Of a DNA stretch of 64,000 nt, positions 19,122 through 28,463 are shown in pieces. This DNA is from Aquabacter sediminis (GTDB lineage: Bacteria; Pseudomonadota; Alphaproteobacteria; Rhizobiales; Xanthobacteraceae), in assembly GCF_028863665.1 (NCBI RefSeq), contig NZ_JARBFX010000005.1:62001-126000 (forward strand), in the 5' to 3' direction. A program made the position numbers and the translations under genes. The stretch's first letter is position 1. Every line of letters begins with the position of its first letter. The notes beneath the pieces are model-generated. The model saw nothing but the letters and a program-made list of their open reading frames with translations. It made no database searches and was not told the DNA's origin.

Positions 19122-19391
19122 TTGTCCAGCATCAGTTCATACCGTCCCTCCAAGGAGATCGCCGAGGCCGCGTCCGACGAGCGCCATGCGGCCTTGTCCT
19201 ACCTGGACGATGCCTGGGTGGAAGCCATGCGGGATGGCCTGGACGAGGATTGCATGGTGCATGCGGCCCTGTTCACCGCCCTGCGCCGCCTCGTCTCCAC
19301 CTATGGGGAGGACGCCTGCGCGGACTATGTGGAGAGCCTCTCCGCCCGCATCCGCGCCGGGGAATATACGGTGATCGGCCCGCGCCAATAA
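19122..19391 (+). CDS. Small conserved-type hypothetical protein with TTG start
   Basis: An 89-residue acidic, Ala-rich, helical protein. It starts at TTG 19122, just after CGGAGG, a good ribosome-binding site. No nearer ATG fits. No membrane segment or motif is recognised; the helical middle (DDAWVEAMRDGLDEDCMVHAALFTALRRLV) suggests a small soluble bundle. Function unknown. Confidence 0.6.
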   Translation: MSSISSYRPSKEIAEAASDERHAALSYLDDAWVEAMRDGLDEDCMVHAALFTALRRLVSTYGEDACADYVESLSARIRAGEYTVIGPRQ

Positions 19392-19418
19392 TCCGCCGGG
19401 AGATCCCGGCGGTTCGTC

Positions 19419-20957
19419 TCAGGCTTCCGCCGGCTCCAAGGCCAGGCGCGCATAGGCCAGGAAGGCCCTGTCGTCCCGTGCGGGTCCACGGGCGGCGATG
19501 AACTGGTCCGGCCGCACCAGCACCCACCCGGGTTCCGAAAAGCCATAGCGCTGCAGAAGCTCGGGCGCCTCGCTCTCTTCGATGCCCAGCGCCGGCCCGA
19601 TGCGCGCCGCATGGGCCCGCAGGGCCCCGTGGGCATCGGGGGCTCCCAGGAGCAGCAAGGTGTGCCGGGCACCGGAAAGGCGCGGCCAGAGGGTGGTGCC
19701 GTCGAAGGTGGCATCCAGGGCCCGGTGGCCGGGCGCGGGCGTCCCGCGGGCGGTGGTGCGCTCCACCGCCTCGATCAGCGGGCCGCTGTCATAGGCGATG
19801 TCGGTCTCCGACAATTCCACCTGTAGCTTGCGCCGCACCGCCGGCACCCGCGAGGCCACCGAGACCAGGGCGTCGCGCACCACCCGCGTCGCGGTGCTCG
19901 TGGACACCATGCCGAACCGCAATTTCTGGGCCGCACCCGCCACCACGTGGCGGGCCACCGGCCGTCGTTCGGCCTCGTAGCTGCCCAGGACCGCGTCGGC
20001 CACCCCTCGCCCGGACAGGACGGTGGCAAGTTTCCAGCCGAGATTCATGGCATCCTGGATGCCCGTATTCATCCCTTGGCCACCGGCCGGGCTGTGGATG
20101 TGGGCGGCATCGCCCGCCAGGAACACCCGTCCCCGGCCATAGCTGGCCACCAGGCGTTCATTCACCCGGAAGGCGGACAGCCAGGTGGGATCATGGGCCA
20201 CCACGCCGAGACCCGAGGCGGTGAGGTGGCGCTGGATTTCTTCCAGCGTCGGGGGCGCGTCGGAGGCGGGGTCCTCCCGCATGGCAAAGGTGCGCCAGAC
20301 GCCCGGCGTCACCGGGAAGAGGGCCACCGAGCCCGCCTGGCTCCACCAGATATAGATGGAGGCGGGGTCGAGCGGTCCTTCCATGCGGGTGTCGGACAGG
20401 ATGAAGGTCTGGGGCTCCGTATAGCCCTCGAAGGGAATGTCGAGGCCGTGCCGCACCGCGCTGCGGGCACCGTCGCACCCCACCAGGAAAGAGCAGGCCA
20501 CTTCCTCCTCGTCCCCGTCGGCGTGCACGAGGCGGGCTTCCACCACGGGGCCGGCCTCGGTGAAGCCGAGCAGTTCCACCCCGCGCTCCACCGTGATGCC
20601 GCTTCGTGCGAGACGCTCCGCCAGGATGGCCTCGGTGCGCGACTGGGGCAGGATGAGGGTGAAGGGGAACGGGCTGTCCACGCCCTCGGCGATGGGCATG
20701 GCGGCGAGGGGGTGGGAAGTGTCTCCAATTCGGATGTTTTCCATCCGCATTCCCTCGGCGATGAAGCGCTCGGCAAGGCCCAGCGCCCCGAAGGCCTCAA
20801 GGCTCCCGCTCCACACCGCCAGCGCCTTTGAGACGGTGGCGGGAGCGGCGAGCTTGTCGATGATGCGGAAGGCAATGCCCTGTGTCAGCAAGGCGTTGGC
20901 CAGCGTCAGGCCGGTCGGGCCGGCGCCGACGATGAGAACGGGGGAGGGCGGCGCCAT
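19419..20957 (-). CDS. FAD-dependent aromatic-ring monooxygenase
   Basis: A 512-residue class A flavin monooxygenase of the PheA/TfdB/PgaE type. The Rossmann motif G11-A-G-P-T-G16 opens the protein, and the GD motif VFLAGDAAHIHSPAGGQGMNTGIQDAMNLGWKL-type segment lies past the middle. A C-terminal thioredoxin-like part follows. It uses NAD(P)H and oxygen to hydroxylate an aromatic ring. The substrate cannot be read from sequence and no aromatic pathway genes adjoin. The start is the ATG at 20957 with weak GGGAAG upstream; the longer upstream frame overlaps the MATE gene and is rejected. Confidence 0.85.
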   Translation of the reverse strand: MAPPSPVLIVGAGPTGLTLANALLTQGIAFRIIDKLAAPATVSKALAVWSGSLEAFGALGLAERFIAEGMRMENIRIGDTSHPLAAMPIAEGVDSPFPFTLILPQSRTEAILAERLARSGITVERGVELLGFTEAGPVVEARLVHADGDEEEVACSFLVGCDGARSAVRHGLDIPFEGYTEPQTFILSDTRMEGPLDPASIYIWWSQAGSVALFPVTPGVWRTFAMREDPASDAPPTLEEIQRHLTASGLGVVAHDPTWLSAFRVNERLVASYGRGRVFLAGDAAHIHSPAGGQGMNTGIQDAMNLGWKLATVLSGRGVADAVLGSYEAERRPVARHVVAGAAQKLRFGMVSTSTATRVVRDALVSVASRVPAVRRKLQVELSETDIAYDSGPLIEAVERTTARGTPAPGHRALDATFDGTTLWPRLSGARHTLLLLGAPDAHGALRAHAARIGPALGIEESEAPELLQRYGFSEPGWVLVRPDQFIAARGPARDDRAFLAYARLALEPAEA

Positions 20958-21015
20958 CTTCGAACTTCCCTGCTTGTCCCACCACCTTCCAGGGAACGAT
21001 GGATGCACGCAAGGG

Positions 21016-22347
21016 TCAAGCTGAGAATGTTCCACGCACCAAAGCGGGCAGGCGCAGGGCCTGGAAGCCGCCGCGCGCCGCCAGGAACACCAGAAGCGAC
21101 AGCCACAGCCCGGCATTGCCCAGGAATGAGAGGGCGAAGAAGGCCATGAGATAGGCGGCGAGCGCCGCCACCATGAGGTTGCGCATGTCCCGCGACCAGA
21201 GCGCACCAATATAGATGCCGTCGAAGGCATAGGCGAACACGCCCACCATCGGCAGGATGGCCGCGAAGACCAGGAATGTCCGCGCGGCGGCCCGCACCTC
21301 GGCATTTGTGGTCATGAGGTCGATCACCATCGGCCCGGCGCTGAGATAGGCAAGGCAGGCGGCGATCGCCACGCCAAAGCCCCACAGGATCACCAGCCGC
21401 ATGCCCTTCATGAAGGAGGTGCGGTCCCGCGCGCCCACCGCCTGGCCGCAGATCTGCTCGGCGGCGGTGGCGAAGCCGTCGAGGAAATAGGCGGCCAGCA
21501 GCACCATGTTGTTCAGGAGCGCATTGGCCGCCAGCGTCACGTCGCCCGCCCGCGCGCCTTGGGCCGCGAAGAAGCCGAAGGCGAACATGAGGGCGGCCGT
21601 GCGGATCATGATGTCGCGGTTCAGCGCGAGCGTCGCCAGCAACTCCCGCCGGTCCAGCAGCACCGCGCGGGGGACGGCGAGGCGGAACCCCAGCAGACGG
21701 GCGCACAGGACAAGCCCCACCAGCGCGCCGGCCATCTCGGCCGCCAGCGTGCCCGCCGCGGACCCCGCCACGCCCCAGCCGAGGCCCAGCACCAGCCAGA
21801 TGGTCAGGGCGGTGTTGAGGAGGCCGATGCCCACCTGCAGCGCCAGCGCGTGCCCTGTGCGGCCGAGCCCCGTGAGCCAGCCCAGCAGGGCATAATTGGC
21901 GAGGCTGAAGGGGGCGGCGAAGATGCGCACCTGAAAATAGGTGGCCACCGCCGCGTTCACCTCGGCCGACGCCCCGCCCAGCGCCAGCGCCGCAGTCTCA
22001 ATGGGATGGCGCAGCAGGATGAGGGCCAGGCCGCACACAAGGGCCAGCATCAGGGCACGGGCGAGGACCGCCCGCTCCTCCAGCTTGTCCCGGCGCCCCA
22101 GCGCCTGGGCGGCAAGGCCCACGGTGCCCATGCGCAGGAAGCCGAAGCCCCAGAACAGGAAGTCGAACACCACCGCGCCCAGGGCGACGCCGCCGAGAAG
22201 CGCGGCATCGCCGAGACGCCCGACCACGGCGGTGTCGATGATCCCCAGGAACGGCGTCGTCAGGTGCGCCACCGTCATGGGCAGCGCGATGGCGAGCACC
22301 CGGCGGTGCGTCACCGCCTCCGGGCTCGCGGTCAGGGCGGTGTTCAC
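21016..22347 (-). CDS. MATE family efflux transporter (DinF-like)
   Basis: A 443-residue protein with about 12 hydrophobic helices in two halves, and MATE-type features: a first-helix segment ALPMTVAHLTTPFLGIIDTAVVGRLGD and its pseudo-repeat. DinF-type MATE pumps expel drugs or organic cations using H+ or Na+ gradients. Its ATG overlaps the stop of the small DUF6460 gene by 4 bases, so they are coupled. Substrate unknown. Confidence 0.9.
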   Translation of the reverse strand: MNTALTASPEAVTHRRVLAIALPMTVAHLTTPFLGIIDTAVVGRLGDAALLGGVALGAVVFDFLFWGFGFLRMGTVGLAAQALGRRDKLEERAVLARALMLALVCGLALILLRHPIETAALALGGASAEVNAAVATYFQVRIFAAPFSLANYALLGWLTGLGRTGHALALQVGIGLLNTALTIWLVLGLGWGVAGSAAGTLAAEMAGALVGLVLCARLLGFRLAVPRAVLLDRRELLATLALNRDIMIRTAALMFAFGFFAAQGARAGDVTLAANALLNNMVLLAAYFLDGFATAAEQICGQAVGARDRTSFMKGMRLVILWGFGVAIAACLAYLSAGPMVIDLMTTNAEVRAAARTFLVFAAILPMVGVFAYAFDGIYIGALWSRDMRNLMVAALAAYLMAFFALSFLGNAGLWLSLLVFLAARGGFQALRLPALVRGTFSA

Positions 22348-22616
22348 CGTCCCAGGCCGTTGAAGAGGCGCAGCAGCAGCCAGAGGGGGATGACCACCAC
22401 GGCGCCCAGAAGGAAATAGCGCCAGACCCGTTCCACCGCGCCGAAGCCGAGGTCATAGAGGCCATGGGCAAAGCTCACCAGGCTGTCGAGGATGTTGCGC
22501 GGATCAAGCCCGATGGCGGCGAGGATGACCCCCACCACCACGCACAGGATGACCAGGCGCAGCAGGACCATGGTCGGCGATCCGCCGAAAAAACGCGTGA
22601 GCTGGTCATTCGCCAT
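22344..22616 (-). CDS. DUF6460 small membrane protein
   Basis: A 90-residue protein. A first helix (VLLRLVILCVVVGVILAAIGL), an amphipathic DPRNILDSLVSFAHGLYDLGF segment and a second helix (FLLGAVVVIPLWLLLRLF) match DUF6460 proteins of this bacterial group. It is translationally coupled to the MATE transporter downstream. The role is unknown; an accessory of the pump is possible but not shown. Confidence 0.75.
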   Translation of the reverse strand: MANDQLTRFFGGSPTMVLLRLVILCVVVGVILAAIGLDPRNILDSLVSFAHGLYDLGFGAVERVWRYFLLGAVVVIPLWLLLRLFNGLGR

Positions 22617-22678
22617 GGCAACCTCCGTCCGGTGCGGCCCGATCTAGCACGGGGCTGCGCCGGACGGGAGGCAGGCGC

Positions 22679-23731
22679 TTAGCGATACAGCTTCTTCTCC
22701 GCGAGCCAGGTCTGGATGAGGCCGGCCACCTCGTCGCTGTTGCGGTCCATCATGATCATGTGGCTGTTGCCCTTGATGCCCTTCTCGGGAAGGTTGACCA
22801 CATCCACCGTGCCGCCGGCCTCGCGAACCAGCTTGGCGAAGTCCATGCCGCGCTGGCGGATGGTCGGCCAGCGGCTGTCGGTCTCGATATAGTCGCCATA
22901 CAGCATGAGGACCGGCACGCCCGCGAGCTTGGCCGCCAGCTTGGGATCGCCTACGGCGGCGGGCTCCACGGCGATGAGCGCCTTCACCTTGTCCGGGTGC
23001 TTCTGGGCCATGTCGAAGCCGAACTTGCCGGCCTGGCTGTGCACCAGGATCACGCAGGGGCAGACCTTCTCGATCTCCTGGCTGTAGGCGTCGAGGATGA
23101 GGCTGTCGGTGGTGGTCCAGCGCGGCACGTTCTGCTTTATGAACTGGGTATAGGCGTCCACCGGGAACTGGTTGCCCGGCAGCACCTTGCGCTTGGCCGG
23201 ATCATCCGACCAGGAGCCTGCGCCATCGCCGATGCGGAAGCGGTCGAAGGGGCCGGAGACGGTCAGGAAGACCGGTTCGCCGGGAAAGATGTCCGGATAT
23301 TGCGCCCAACCGGAGCGGCCGCGCTCCACGGCGTCGGAATTATAGACCGCCCAGCCCTTGCGCAGGAAATAGTTGAGCCAGCCCTCGCGGCCATCGGGCG
23401 TGGTCTCATAGGTCACGCCCGTGAGCCCGCCGCCGTGCCACATGAGCAGGGGATAGGCGCCGCGCTCCTCCTGGGGAATGAAATACTGCACATACATCTG
23501 ACCGGCGATGTAGGTGCCGTTGGGGTCGATCTTGGCCGGCACGCCGCCGGGCGAGAACAGGACCTCCTTCACCGGCTTGCCCGAGATCTCGAAGGTCTTG
23601 CCGCCGATATGGAAGGAGCCCATGGCCTTCAGGCTGATGGGCGGCTGCTGTGCCAGAGCAGGGGCAGGGCCGCTTGCGGCGGCGCAGGCCAGAAGCGTGG
23701 ACGTGACGGCGGCTGCAAGCGTGGACTTCAT
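22679..23731 (-). CDS. Exported alpha/beta hydrolase (esterase)
   Basis: A 350-residue protein with a signal peptide (hydrophobic residues 5-27, ALAQQ cleavage region) and an alpha/beta hydrolase body: an oxyanion region LLMWHGGGLTG and a nucleophile elbow-like HSQAGKFG. The elbow is atypical, with the Gly before Ser replaced by His (VHSQAG). A late NSHMIMMDRNSDEVA segment supplies the His. Similar periplasmic esterases have unknown substrates. A long perfect inverted repeat lies 83 bp upstream. Confidence 0.75.
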   Translation of the reverse strand: MKSTLAAAVTSTLLACAAASGPAPALAQQPPISLKAMGSFHIGGKTFEISGKPVKEVLFSPGGVPAKIDPNGTYIAGQMYVQYFIPQEERGAYPLLMWHGGGLTGVTYETTPDGREGWLNYFLRKGWAVYNSDAVERGRSGWAQYPDIFPGEPVFLTVSGPFDRFRIGDGAGSWSDDPAKRKVLPGNQFPVDAYTQFIKQNVPRWTTTDSLILDAYSQEIEKVCPCVILVHSQAGKFGFDMAQKHPDKVKALIAVEPAAVGDPKLAAKLAGVPVLMLYGDYIETDSRWPTIRQRGMDFAKLVREAGGTVDVVNLPEKGIKGNSHMIMMDRNSDEVAGLIQTWLAEKKLYR

Positions 23732-23813
23732 TCAGGCCTCCCCGGGATGCCGGTGGCATCTCCATGAACCCGGTCCGCCCCGGCGCTTCGGCCGGAGGTC
23801 CAGGCGATTGTGG

Positions 23814-23844
23814 GAATGCCCCAGACCCTTCAGCTGGGGCATTC
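23814..23844. repeat. Perfect 11-bp inverted repeat upstream of esterase gene
   Basis: GAATGCCCCAG and CTGGGGCATTC flank a 9-base loop. It lies between the peroxiredoxin stop (23958) and the esterase start (23731), both minus strand. No T tract follows on either side, so it does not look like a standard terminator. It could be an operator or a leader hairpin. Confidence 0.6.
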
Positions 23845-23957
23845 ACCGGGGATTTCAGCTGAGCTTAGACCAAAGTCCAATGCGTGTTTTCTGCGTATTG
23901 ATGCGCGCGGCGCATGAACGCCACGCGCGCGGGCGAAAGGCCTTGAGGAAACGGGCC

Positions 23958-24593
23958 TCACTTGCCGGGCTGGGCCACCACGCGGAGATACGGCTTCACC
24001 GTCTTCCAGCCCTCGGGGAACTTGGCCTTGGCGGCCTCGTCGGAGACGGAGGGGACGATGATGACGTCATCGCCCTGCTTCCAATCCACCGGGGTTGCGA
24101 CCGCGTGCTGGGCGGTCAGCTGGAGGGAATCGATCACCCGCAGGATTTCCTGGAAGTTGCGGCCCGTGCTCGCCGGATAGGTGAGGGTGAGCTTCAGCTT
24201 CTTGTCCGGCCCGATCACGAACACCGAGCGCACGGTGGCGGTGTCGCTCGCATTGGGGTGGATCAGGTCATAGAGGTCGGAGACCTTGCGGTCGGCATCG
24301 GCGATCAGCGGGAAGTTGAGTTGCGCGCCGGTGGCATCGGCGATGTCCTGGACCCAGGCGGGATGGTTGTCGAGGCTGTCCACGGACAGGCCGATGACCT
24401 TGACGCCACGCTTGTCGAACTCGCCCTTCAAGTGCGCCACCTGGCCGAGCTCGGTGGTGCAGACCGGGGTGAAGTTCTTGGGGTGCGAGAACAGCACGCC
24501 CCAGCCATCGCCCAGCCATTCATGGAAGCTGACCGGGCCCTGCGTGGTCTCGGCGGTGAAATCGGGGACCACATCTCCCAGGCGCAGCGTCAT
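23958..24593 (-). CDS. 1-Cys peroxiredoxin (Prx6 type)
   Basis: A 211-residue thioredoxin-fold peroxidase. The peroxidatic C45 is in FTPVCTTE, with the conserved Pro/Thr, and the long Prx6-type C-terminal half (DADRKVSDLYDLIHPN, RSVFVIGPDKKLKLTLTYPASTGRNFQE) is present. A resolving Cys is not apparent, fitting a 1-Cys mechanism with an outside reductant. GGAGAGAGCC before the ATG at 24593 sets the start. A 20-bp perfect palindrome 17 bp upstream of the ATG may control it, plausibly by a redox-sensing repressor. Confidence 0.92.
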   Translation of the reverse strand: MTLRLGDVVPDFTAETTQGPVSFHEWLGDGWGVLFSHPKNFTPVCTTELGQVAHLKGEFDKRGVKVIGLSVDSLDNHPAWVQDIADATGAQLNFPLIADADRKVSDLYDLIHPNASDTATVRSVFVIGPDKKLKLTLTYPASTGRNFQEILRVIDSLQLTAQHAVATPVDWKQGDDVIIVPSVSDEAAKAKFPEGWKTVKPYLRVVAQPGK

Positions 24594-24610
24594 GGCTCTC
24601 TCCAATAAAC

Positions 24611-24630
24611 ATTAAATCCATGGATTTAAT
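24611..24630. promoter_or_regulatory. 20-bp perfect palindrome before peroxiredoxin gene
   Basis: ATTAAATCCATGGATTTAAT is a perfect palindrome 17 bp upstream of the peroxiredoxin ATG, in a short AT-rich island of otherwise GC-rich DNA. Its place between promoter and ribosome-binding site fits a repressor operator. The protein that binds is not known. Confidence 0.6.
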
Positions 24631-24731
24631 TCTAATTACCATGGGTACCTGGCAATGGGAAGGGTCGCCGCGTTGCTTGCGTGAGATGTCGCAGGCCGTT
24701 CGGCGCGCGGCGGCGCCGCGCGCCGCACCGT

Positions 24732-26396
24732 TCAGCCGCGGGTCAGTTCCCCGGCGAGCGCCTTGGCAATCAGCGCCCGTGTCTCGGGAATGCCATAGGC
24801 GGCCACGAAGGTGCCGAAGCGCGGCCCTTCCTTCTCGCCCAGCAGCAATTCGTAGAGCGCGCTGAACCAGGCGAAGGAAACGCCCGGCCCGCCATTGGGG
24901 CCCTTCTTCTTCAGGTCCTGGTAGCGCGGAATGGCGCGGGCCACGTCGAGCACTGCATTCTGGATCGCCTCGCGATCCTCCCCATCCAGCACAGCCAAGG
25001 CCGCGTCGAGGGCGCTGAGCGCCTCCGCCTCGGTCTCGTCCGGCAGGCGATAGGTGCGGTGCGGCTTCACTCGGTCGACGAAATAGCGCACCGCATAGCC
25101 GGCCAGCTTGTCCACGGTGGGATGCGTGGCGGCGGACACGCCGGGCGCATAGCGCTCAATGAAGCGCCACAGCACGCCCTTCTCCTCCGCATTGGAGGCG
25201 GAGGCGAGCTTCAGCATCAGGCCGAAGGACAGAGGCAGCTCTTCCACCGGCGGGTTGCCCGCATGGATGTGCCACACCGGATTGCCGAGGCGGGTCTTCC
25301 AGTCCTGCGCGGGATAGCGGGCCAGGAAGTTGAAATATTCGTCCACCGCCTTGGGGATCACATCGAAATGCAGCTTCTTGGCCGAGCGGGGCGACTGGAA
25401 CATGTAGAGCGCCAGGCTTTCCGGGCTCGCATAGGTCAGCCACTCGTCGATGGTCAGGCCATTGCCCTTCGACTTGGAGATCTTCTGGCCCTTTTCGTCC
25501 AGGAACAGTTCGTAGACGAAATGCTCGGGCGCGACGCCGCCAATGATCTCGCAGATGCGGTCATAGATGGGGGCGTTGGTCTGGTGGTCCTTGCCGAACA
25601 TCTCGAAGTCCACGTCGAGCGCGGCCCAACGGGCGCCGAAGTCCGGCTTCCACTGCAGCTTCACCTTGCCGCCGGTGACGGGCAGCGTGGTCTCGGTGCC
25701 GTCCTCGTCGTCGAAGGTGATGGTGCCGGCCTCGGCATCCACCGCCTTCAGCGGCACATAGAGCACCCGGCCCGAGATGGGGGAGATGGGCAGGAAGGGC
25801 GAATAGGTGGCCTGCCGCTCCTCGCCCAGCGTGGGCAGCATCACCTCCATGATGGCGTCGTACTTTTCCGCCGCCTTCAGCAGCACCGGGTCGAGCTTGC
25901 CGGAGGCATAATACTCGGTGGCGCTGGCGAATTCGTACGCGAAGCCGAACGTGTCCAGGAAGCGCCGCAGCATGGCGTTGTTGTGGTCGCCGAAGCTGGC
26001 ATAGCCGCCGCCGAACGGGTTCGGCACGCGGGTCAGCGGCATCTGGAGATAGGGCTTCAGCGCGGCGGGGTCCGGCACGTTCTCCGGGATCTTGCGCATG
26101 CCGTCCATGTCGTCCGAGAAGCACAGGAGCCGGGTGGGGATCTTGTCTTCGGTGAGGATGCGGAAGGCATGGCGCACCATGGTGGTGCGGGCCACCTCGC
26201 CGAACGTGCCGATATGGGGCAGGCCCGAGGGGCCATAGCCGGTCTCGAACAGCACCTCATCCTTGGGATGGCGCTTCAGCCGCTCGACGATTTTGCGGGC
26301 TTCCTCGAACGGCCAGGCGGCGGCGGTCTCGGCGACAGCCTTCAGCTCGCGGGCGAGATCGGCCGGATCGGCGAGGGCGGACGAGGGTTCGGTCAT
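24732..26396 (-). CDS. lysK: Lysyl-tRNA synthetase, class I
   Basis: A 554-residue class I LysRS, the archaeal-type enzyme also found in many alphaproteobacteria in place of class II LysS. The HIGH-type motif is H61-I-G-T (LPHIGTFGE) and the KMSKS-type motif is K305-I-S-K-S309. The C-terminal helical anticodon domain is present. It charges tRNA-Lys. The ATG at 26396 is chosen so that the protein begins close to the synthetase fold; the frame extends upstream to 26486. No class II copy is in the window. Confidence 0.95.
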   Translation of the reverse strand: MTEPSSALADPADLARELKAVAETAAAWPFEEARKIVERLKRHPKDEVLFETGYGPSGLPHIGTFGEVARTTMVRHAFRILTEDKIPTRLLCFSDDMDGMRKIPENVPDPAALKPYLQMPLTRVPNPFGGGYASFGDHNNAMLRRFLDTFGFAYEFASATEYYASGKLDPVLLKAAEKYDAIMEVMLPTLGEERQATYSPFLPISPISGRVLYVPLKAVDAEAGTITFDDEDGTETTLPVTGGKVKLQWKPDFGARWAALDVDFEMFGKDHQTNAPIYDRICEIIGGVAPEHFVYELFLDEKGQKISKSKGNGLTIDEWLTYASPESLALYMFQSPRSAKKLHFDVIPKAVDEYFNFLARYPAQDWKTRLGNPVWHIHAGNPPVEELPLSFGLMLKLASASNAEEKGVLWRFIERYAPGVSAATHPTVDKLAGYAVRYFVDRVKPHRTYRLPDETEAEALSALDAALAVLDGEDREAIQNAVLDVARAIPRYQDLKKKGPNGGPGVSFAWFSALYELLLGEKEGPRFGTFVAAYGIPETRALIAKALAGELTRG

Positions 26397-26622
26397 GACG
26401 GCAAGGCTCCCAAACGGGCCGCGGCGAGAGGTGTCTTCCCCGCCGTGGCACCGCCTCGATTTAGGTCGTGCGGGGCTCTCTATCAACGATTTAGAGGCGC
26501 AAAGGATGGGGGAGGACGATTCGACCTGCCCGATACCGCCTCTACGGGGCGTCCGGCCGGCTCGTCAACGCTGGCCTTGCCCGCCTGTGTCCTCGCCCCG
26601 CTTGCCTTTCGCGCGGTCTGCC

Positions 26623-26829
26623 TCACTTGGCGCGGCGACGGGCCAGCGGGATCACCAGATGCACCATGCCCACCACCATGAAGGGGACGGCCAGGAGCGT
26701 CGTGCCCCAATGGGTCCAGCCGGCGGTGAGGGGTGCCAGGAGTTCGAGCAGGAGGTTGATGAGCGTATAGGCCCCCGCCATCAGGATGCCGAGGAAGCGG
26801 ATATGGCCGAGGAGAGCGAGCAGCGGCAT
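26623..26829 (-). CDS. Small two-helix membrane protein
   Basis: A 68-residue protein with two or three hydrophobic stretches (LLALLGHIRFLGILMAGAYTLINLLLELL and WGTTLLAVPFMVVGMVHLVIPLA) and a basic tail. It is divergent from a TetR regulator, and the two operator-like sites lie between them, so it is the probable target of that regulator. Family not recognised. Confidence 0.55.
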   Translation of the reverse strand: MPLLALLGHIRFLGILMAGAYTLINLLLELLAPLTAGWTHWGTTLLAVPFMVVGMVHLVIPLARRRAK

Positions 26830-26848
26830 GGGACTGTCTCTTTAATAA

Positions 26849-26896
26849 ACGAAACGATCCGTTTCGATTGGAATTTGATATATACGATCCGTTTCG
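26849..26896. promoter_or_regulatory. Two TetR operator-like sites
   Basis: CGAAACGATCCGTTTCG at 26850-26866 is a palindrome with 7-bp arms. The right part, ACGATCCGTTTCG, recurs at about 26884-26896. Both sit between the small membrane gene and the tetR gene, so autoregulation and control of the divergent gene are likely. Confidence 0.7.
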
Positions 26897-26935
26897 TTAT
26901 GCAAGAGGAAAGAGCGCTTTCGCGCAGGGGAGACC

Positions 26936-27550
26936 ATGGTGCCGGAGCAACAGGCCAAGACCGTCCGGCGAGCCTCCATCGGAGCCCGGCGCAATCCCGC
27001 CACGGAGGAGGCCATCATCACCGCCGCGCGGGACCTGCTGGCGGAGCGCGGCTATGCCGGCTTTTCCTTCGATGAGGTGGCCCGCCGCGCCGGGGCAGGC
27101 AAGCCTACCCTCTATCGCTGGTGGCCCACCCGTGCGGACCTGTTGATGGAGGTCTATTCCGCGGAGAAGGCGGCCACCATGACGGCGCCCGACACCGGGA
27201 CTTTGTCCGGGGACCTCCTGGTTTACACCCGCGCGCTGTGGTCCTTCTGGCGGGAGACGCCGACGGGGAGGGCCTTCCGCGGGCTGATCGCCGAGGCGCA
27301 GGCGGGCGAGGCGGCGCAGGCGCTGCTTCGCGAGAAGTTTCTGCCGGAGCGTCTGAAAGACGTGCGGGCCATGTTCGCGCGGGCGGGGATGCGGGGCGAG
27401 ATCGACGCAGAGACGGTGGACGACCTGATCGCCCTCTATGTGGGCTTCAACTGGTTCCGCCTCACCACCGGATGCATTGCCGACGATGCGCCCGCCATCA
27501 CGCGCATGGCCCTTCTGCTCACGAAAGCGGGGGCTCCCGCAGGGGCGTGA
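26936..27550 (+). CDS. TetR family transcriptional regulator
   Basis: A 204-residue repressor. The N-terminal helix-turn-helix runs ATEEAIITAARDLLAERGYAGFSFDEVARRAGAGKPTLYRWWPTRADLL, followed by a helical ligand domain (TetR C-terminal type). GGGGAG before the ATG supports the start; an upstream in-frame start is less likely. Two operator-like palindromes lie in the divergent promoter region. The ligand is unknown; the controlled gene is probably the small membrane protein. Confidence 0.9.
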   Translation: MVPEQQAKTVRRASIGARRNPATEEAIITAARDLLAERGYAGFSFDEVARRAGAGKPTLYRWWPTRADLLMEVYSAEKAATMTAPDTGTLSGDLLVYTRALWSFWRETPTGRAFRGLIAEAQAGEAAQALLREKFLPERLKDVRAMFARAGMRGEIDAETVDDLIALYVGFNWFRLTTGCIADDAPAITRMALLLTKAGAPAGA

Positions 27551-27563
27551 GCGGAGGCGGCCG

Positions 27564-28370
27564 TCAATTCTGGCCGGGACCGGCCGGCGCCGCCGACGCA
27601 CCTGCCTGGGTTCCACACGGCTCGCTGCCCATGAAGGCCAGCACCTCGGTGAAGGGTGCGCGGGGCACGCGCAACTGGCCCGTGAAGGGGCCATTCATTT
27701 CGATCACCAGGAAGATGGCGGATGCGATGCACACCATGGCCGCCAGGAAACCGCACAGGACCAGCGGCGTGCGCGGCGCGAACACGCCGAGGTTTCCATA
27801 GATCAAGGCCAGCCAGAAGATGACGGCGATGATGAAGGTGTTCGGTGTCCGGTCGCTCGTGTAGTCGCTGATCCGCCAGCGATATTCCAGCAATTGGTGG
27901 CCCAGCGAGAGAAGGGTCTCGCGCACGTCGTTCTGCGGCGTGAGATGGGAGAGCTTTCGGGTCAGGTCCAGCAGCAGGGCGGTGGCCGGGCGCGCATCCG
28001 TGAGGACCGGGGTGTCGTCCGTCTTGGGCCAGGTCTGGGCCAGAAGATGCGTGATGAAGTCTCGCAGCGGCCCCCGCAATTCACAGGCCGGGCCGCCGAA
28101 ATTGGTGAGCTCGATGTCCATCCGCATCAGCGTGGTGGCATACATATGGACGTCCTTTTCGGCGTCCGAATATTGGTAGCGGGCGGAATTGACCATCAGG
28201 CCGAGGATGAGCGCGGTCATGGTGGCGACCAGGGCCATGGCCGCCTTCAGGCTTTCGATGGAGGGTTCGCCCAGAAAGCTCTCCGGCAGCCGGCGCGCCA
28301 CCAGCGAGCCGCACGCGGCCGCACCGGCCATGGCGAGGAAGGCGACGATGGCCAGGGGCAAGGCGTTCAT
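27564..28370 (-). CDS. DUF4239 bestrophin-like membrane protein
   Basis: A 268-residue protein with an N-terminal helix (LAIVAFLAMAGAAACGSLVA), a second helix ending LILGLMVNSARYQY, a long soluble middle, and two helices near the C-terminus (FIIAVIFWLALIYGNLGVF and LVLCGFLAAMVCIASAIFLVIEM). The pattern and the DAEKDVHMYATTLMRMD segment fit DUF4239. Members are assumed to be membrane proteins of unknown function, perhaps channel-like. It converges with tetR, 13 bp apart. Confidence 0.75.
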   Translation of the reverse strand: MNALPLAIVAFLAMAGAAACGSLVARRLPESFLGEPSIESLKAAMALVATMTALILGLMVNSARYQYSDAEKDVHMYATTLMRMDIELTNFGGPACELRGPLRDFITHLLAQTWPKTDDTPVLTDARPATALLLDLTRKLSHLTPQNDVRETLLSLGHQLLEYRWRISDYTSDRTPNTFIIAVIFWLALIYGNLGVFAPRTPLVLCGFLAAMVCIASAIFLVIEMNGPFTGQLRVPRAPFTEVLAFMGSEPCGTQAGASAAPAGPGQN

Positions 28371-28463
28371 GGCACGCTCGATTCTCGCGGGAGCCGACTG
28401 TTCCAGTGGTAGCCACTGCGTGCCTTGACGCCAAGCTCACGCCATGTGCGTCATGGCGTGTTC

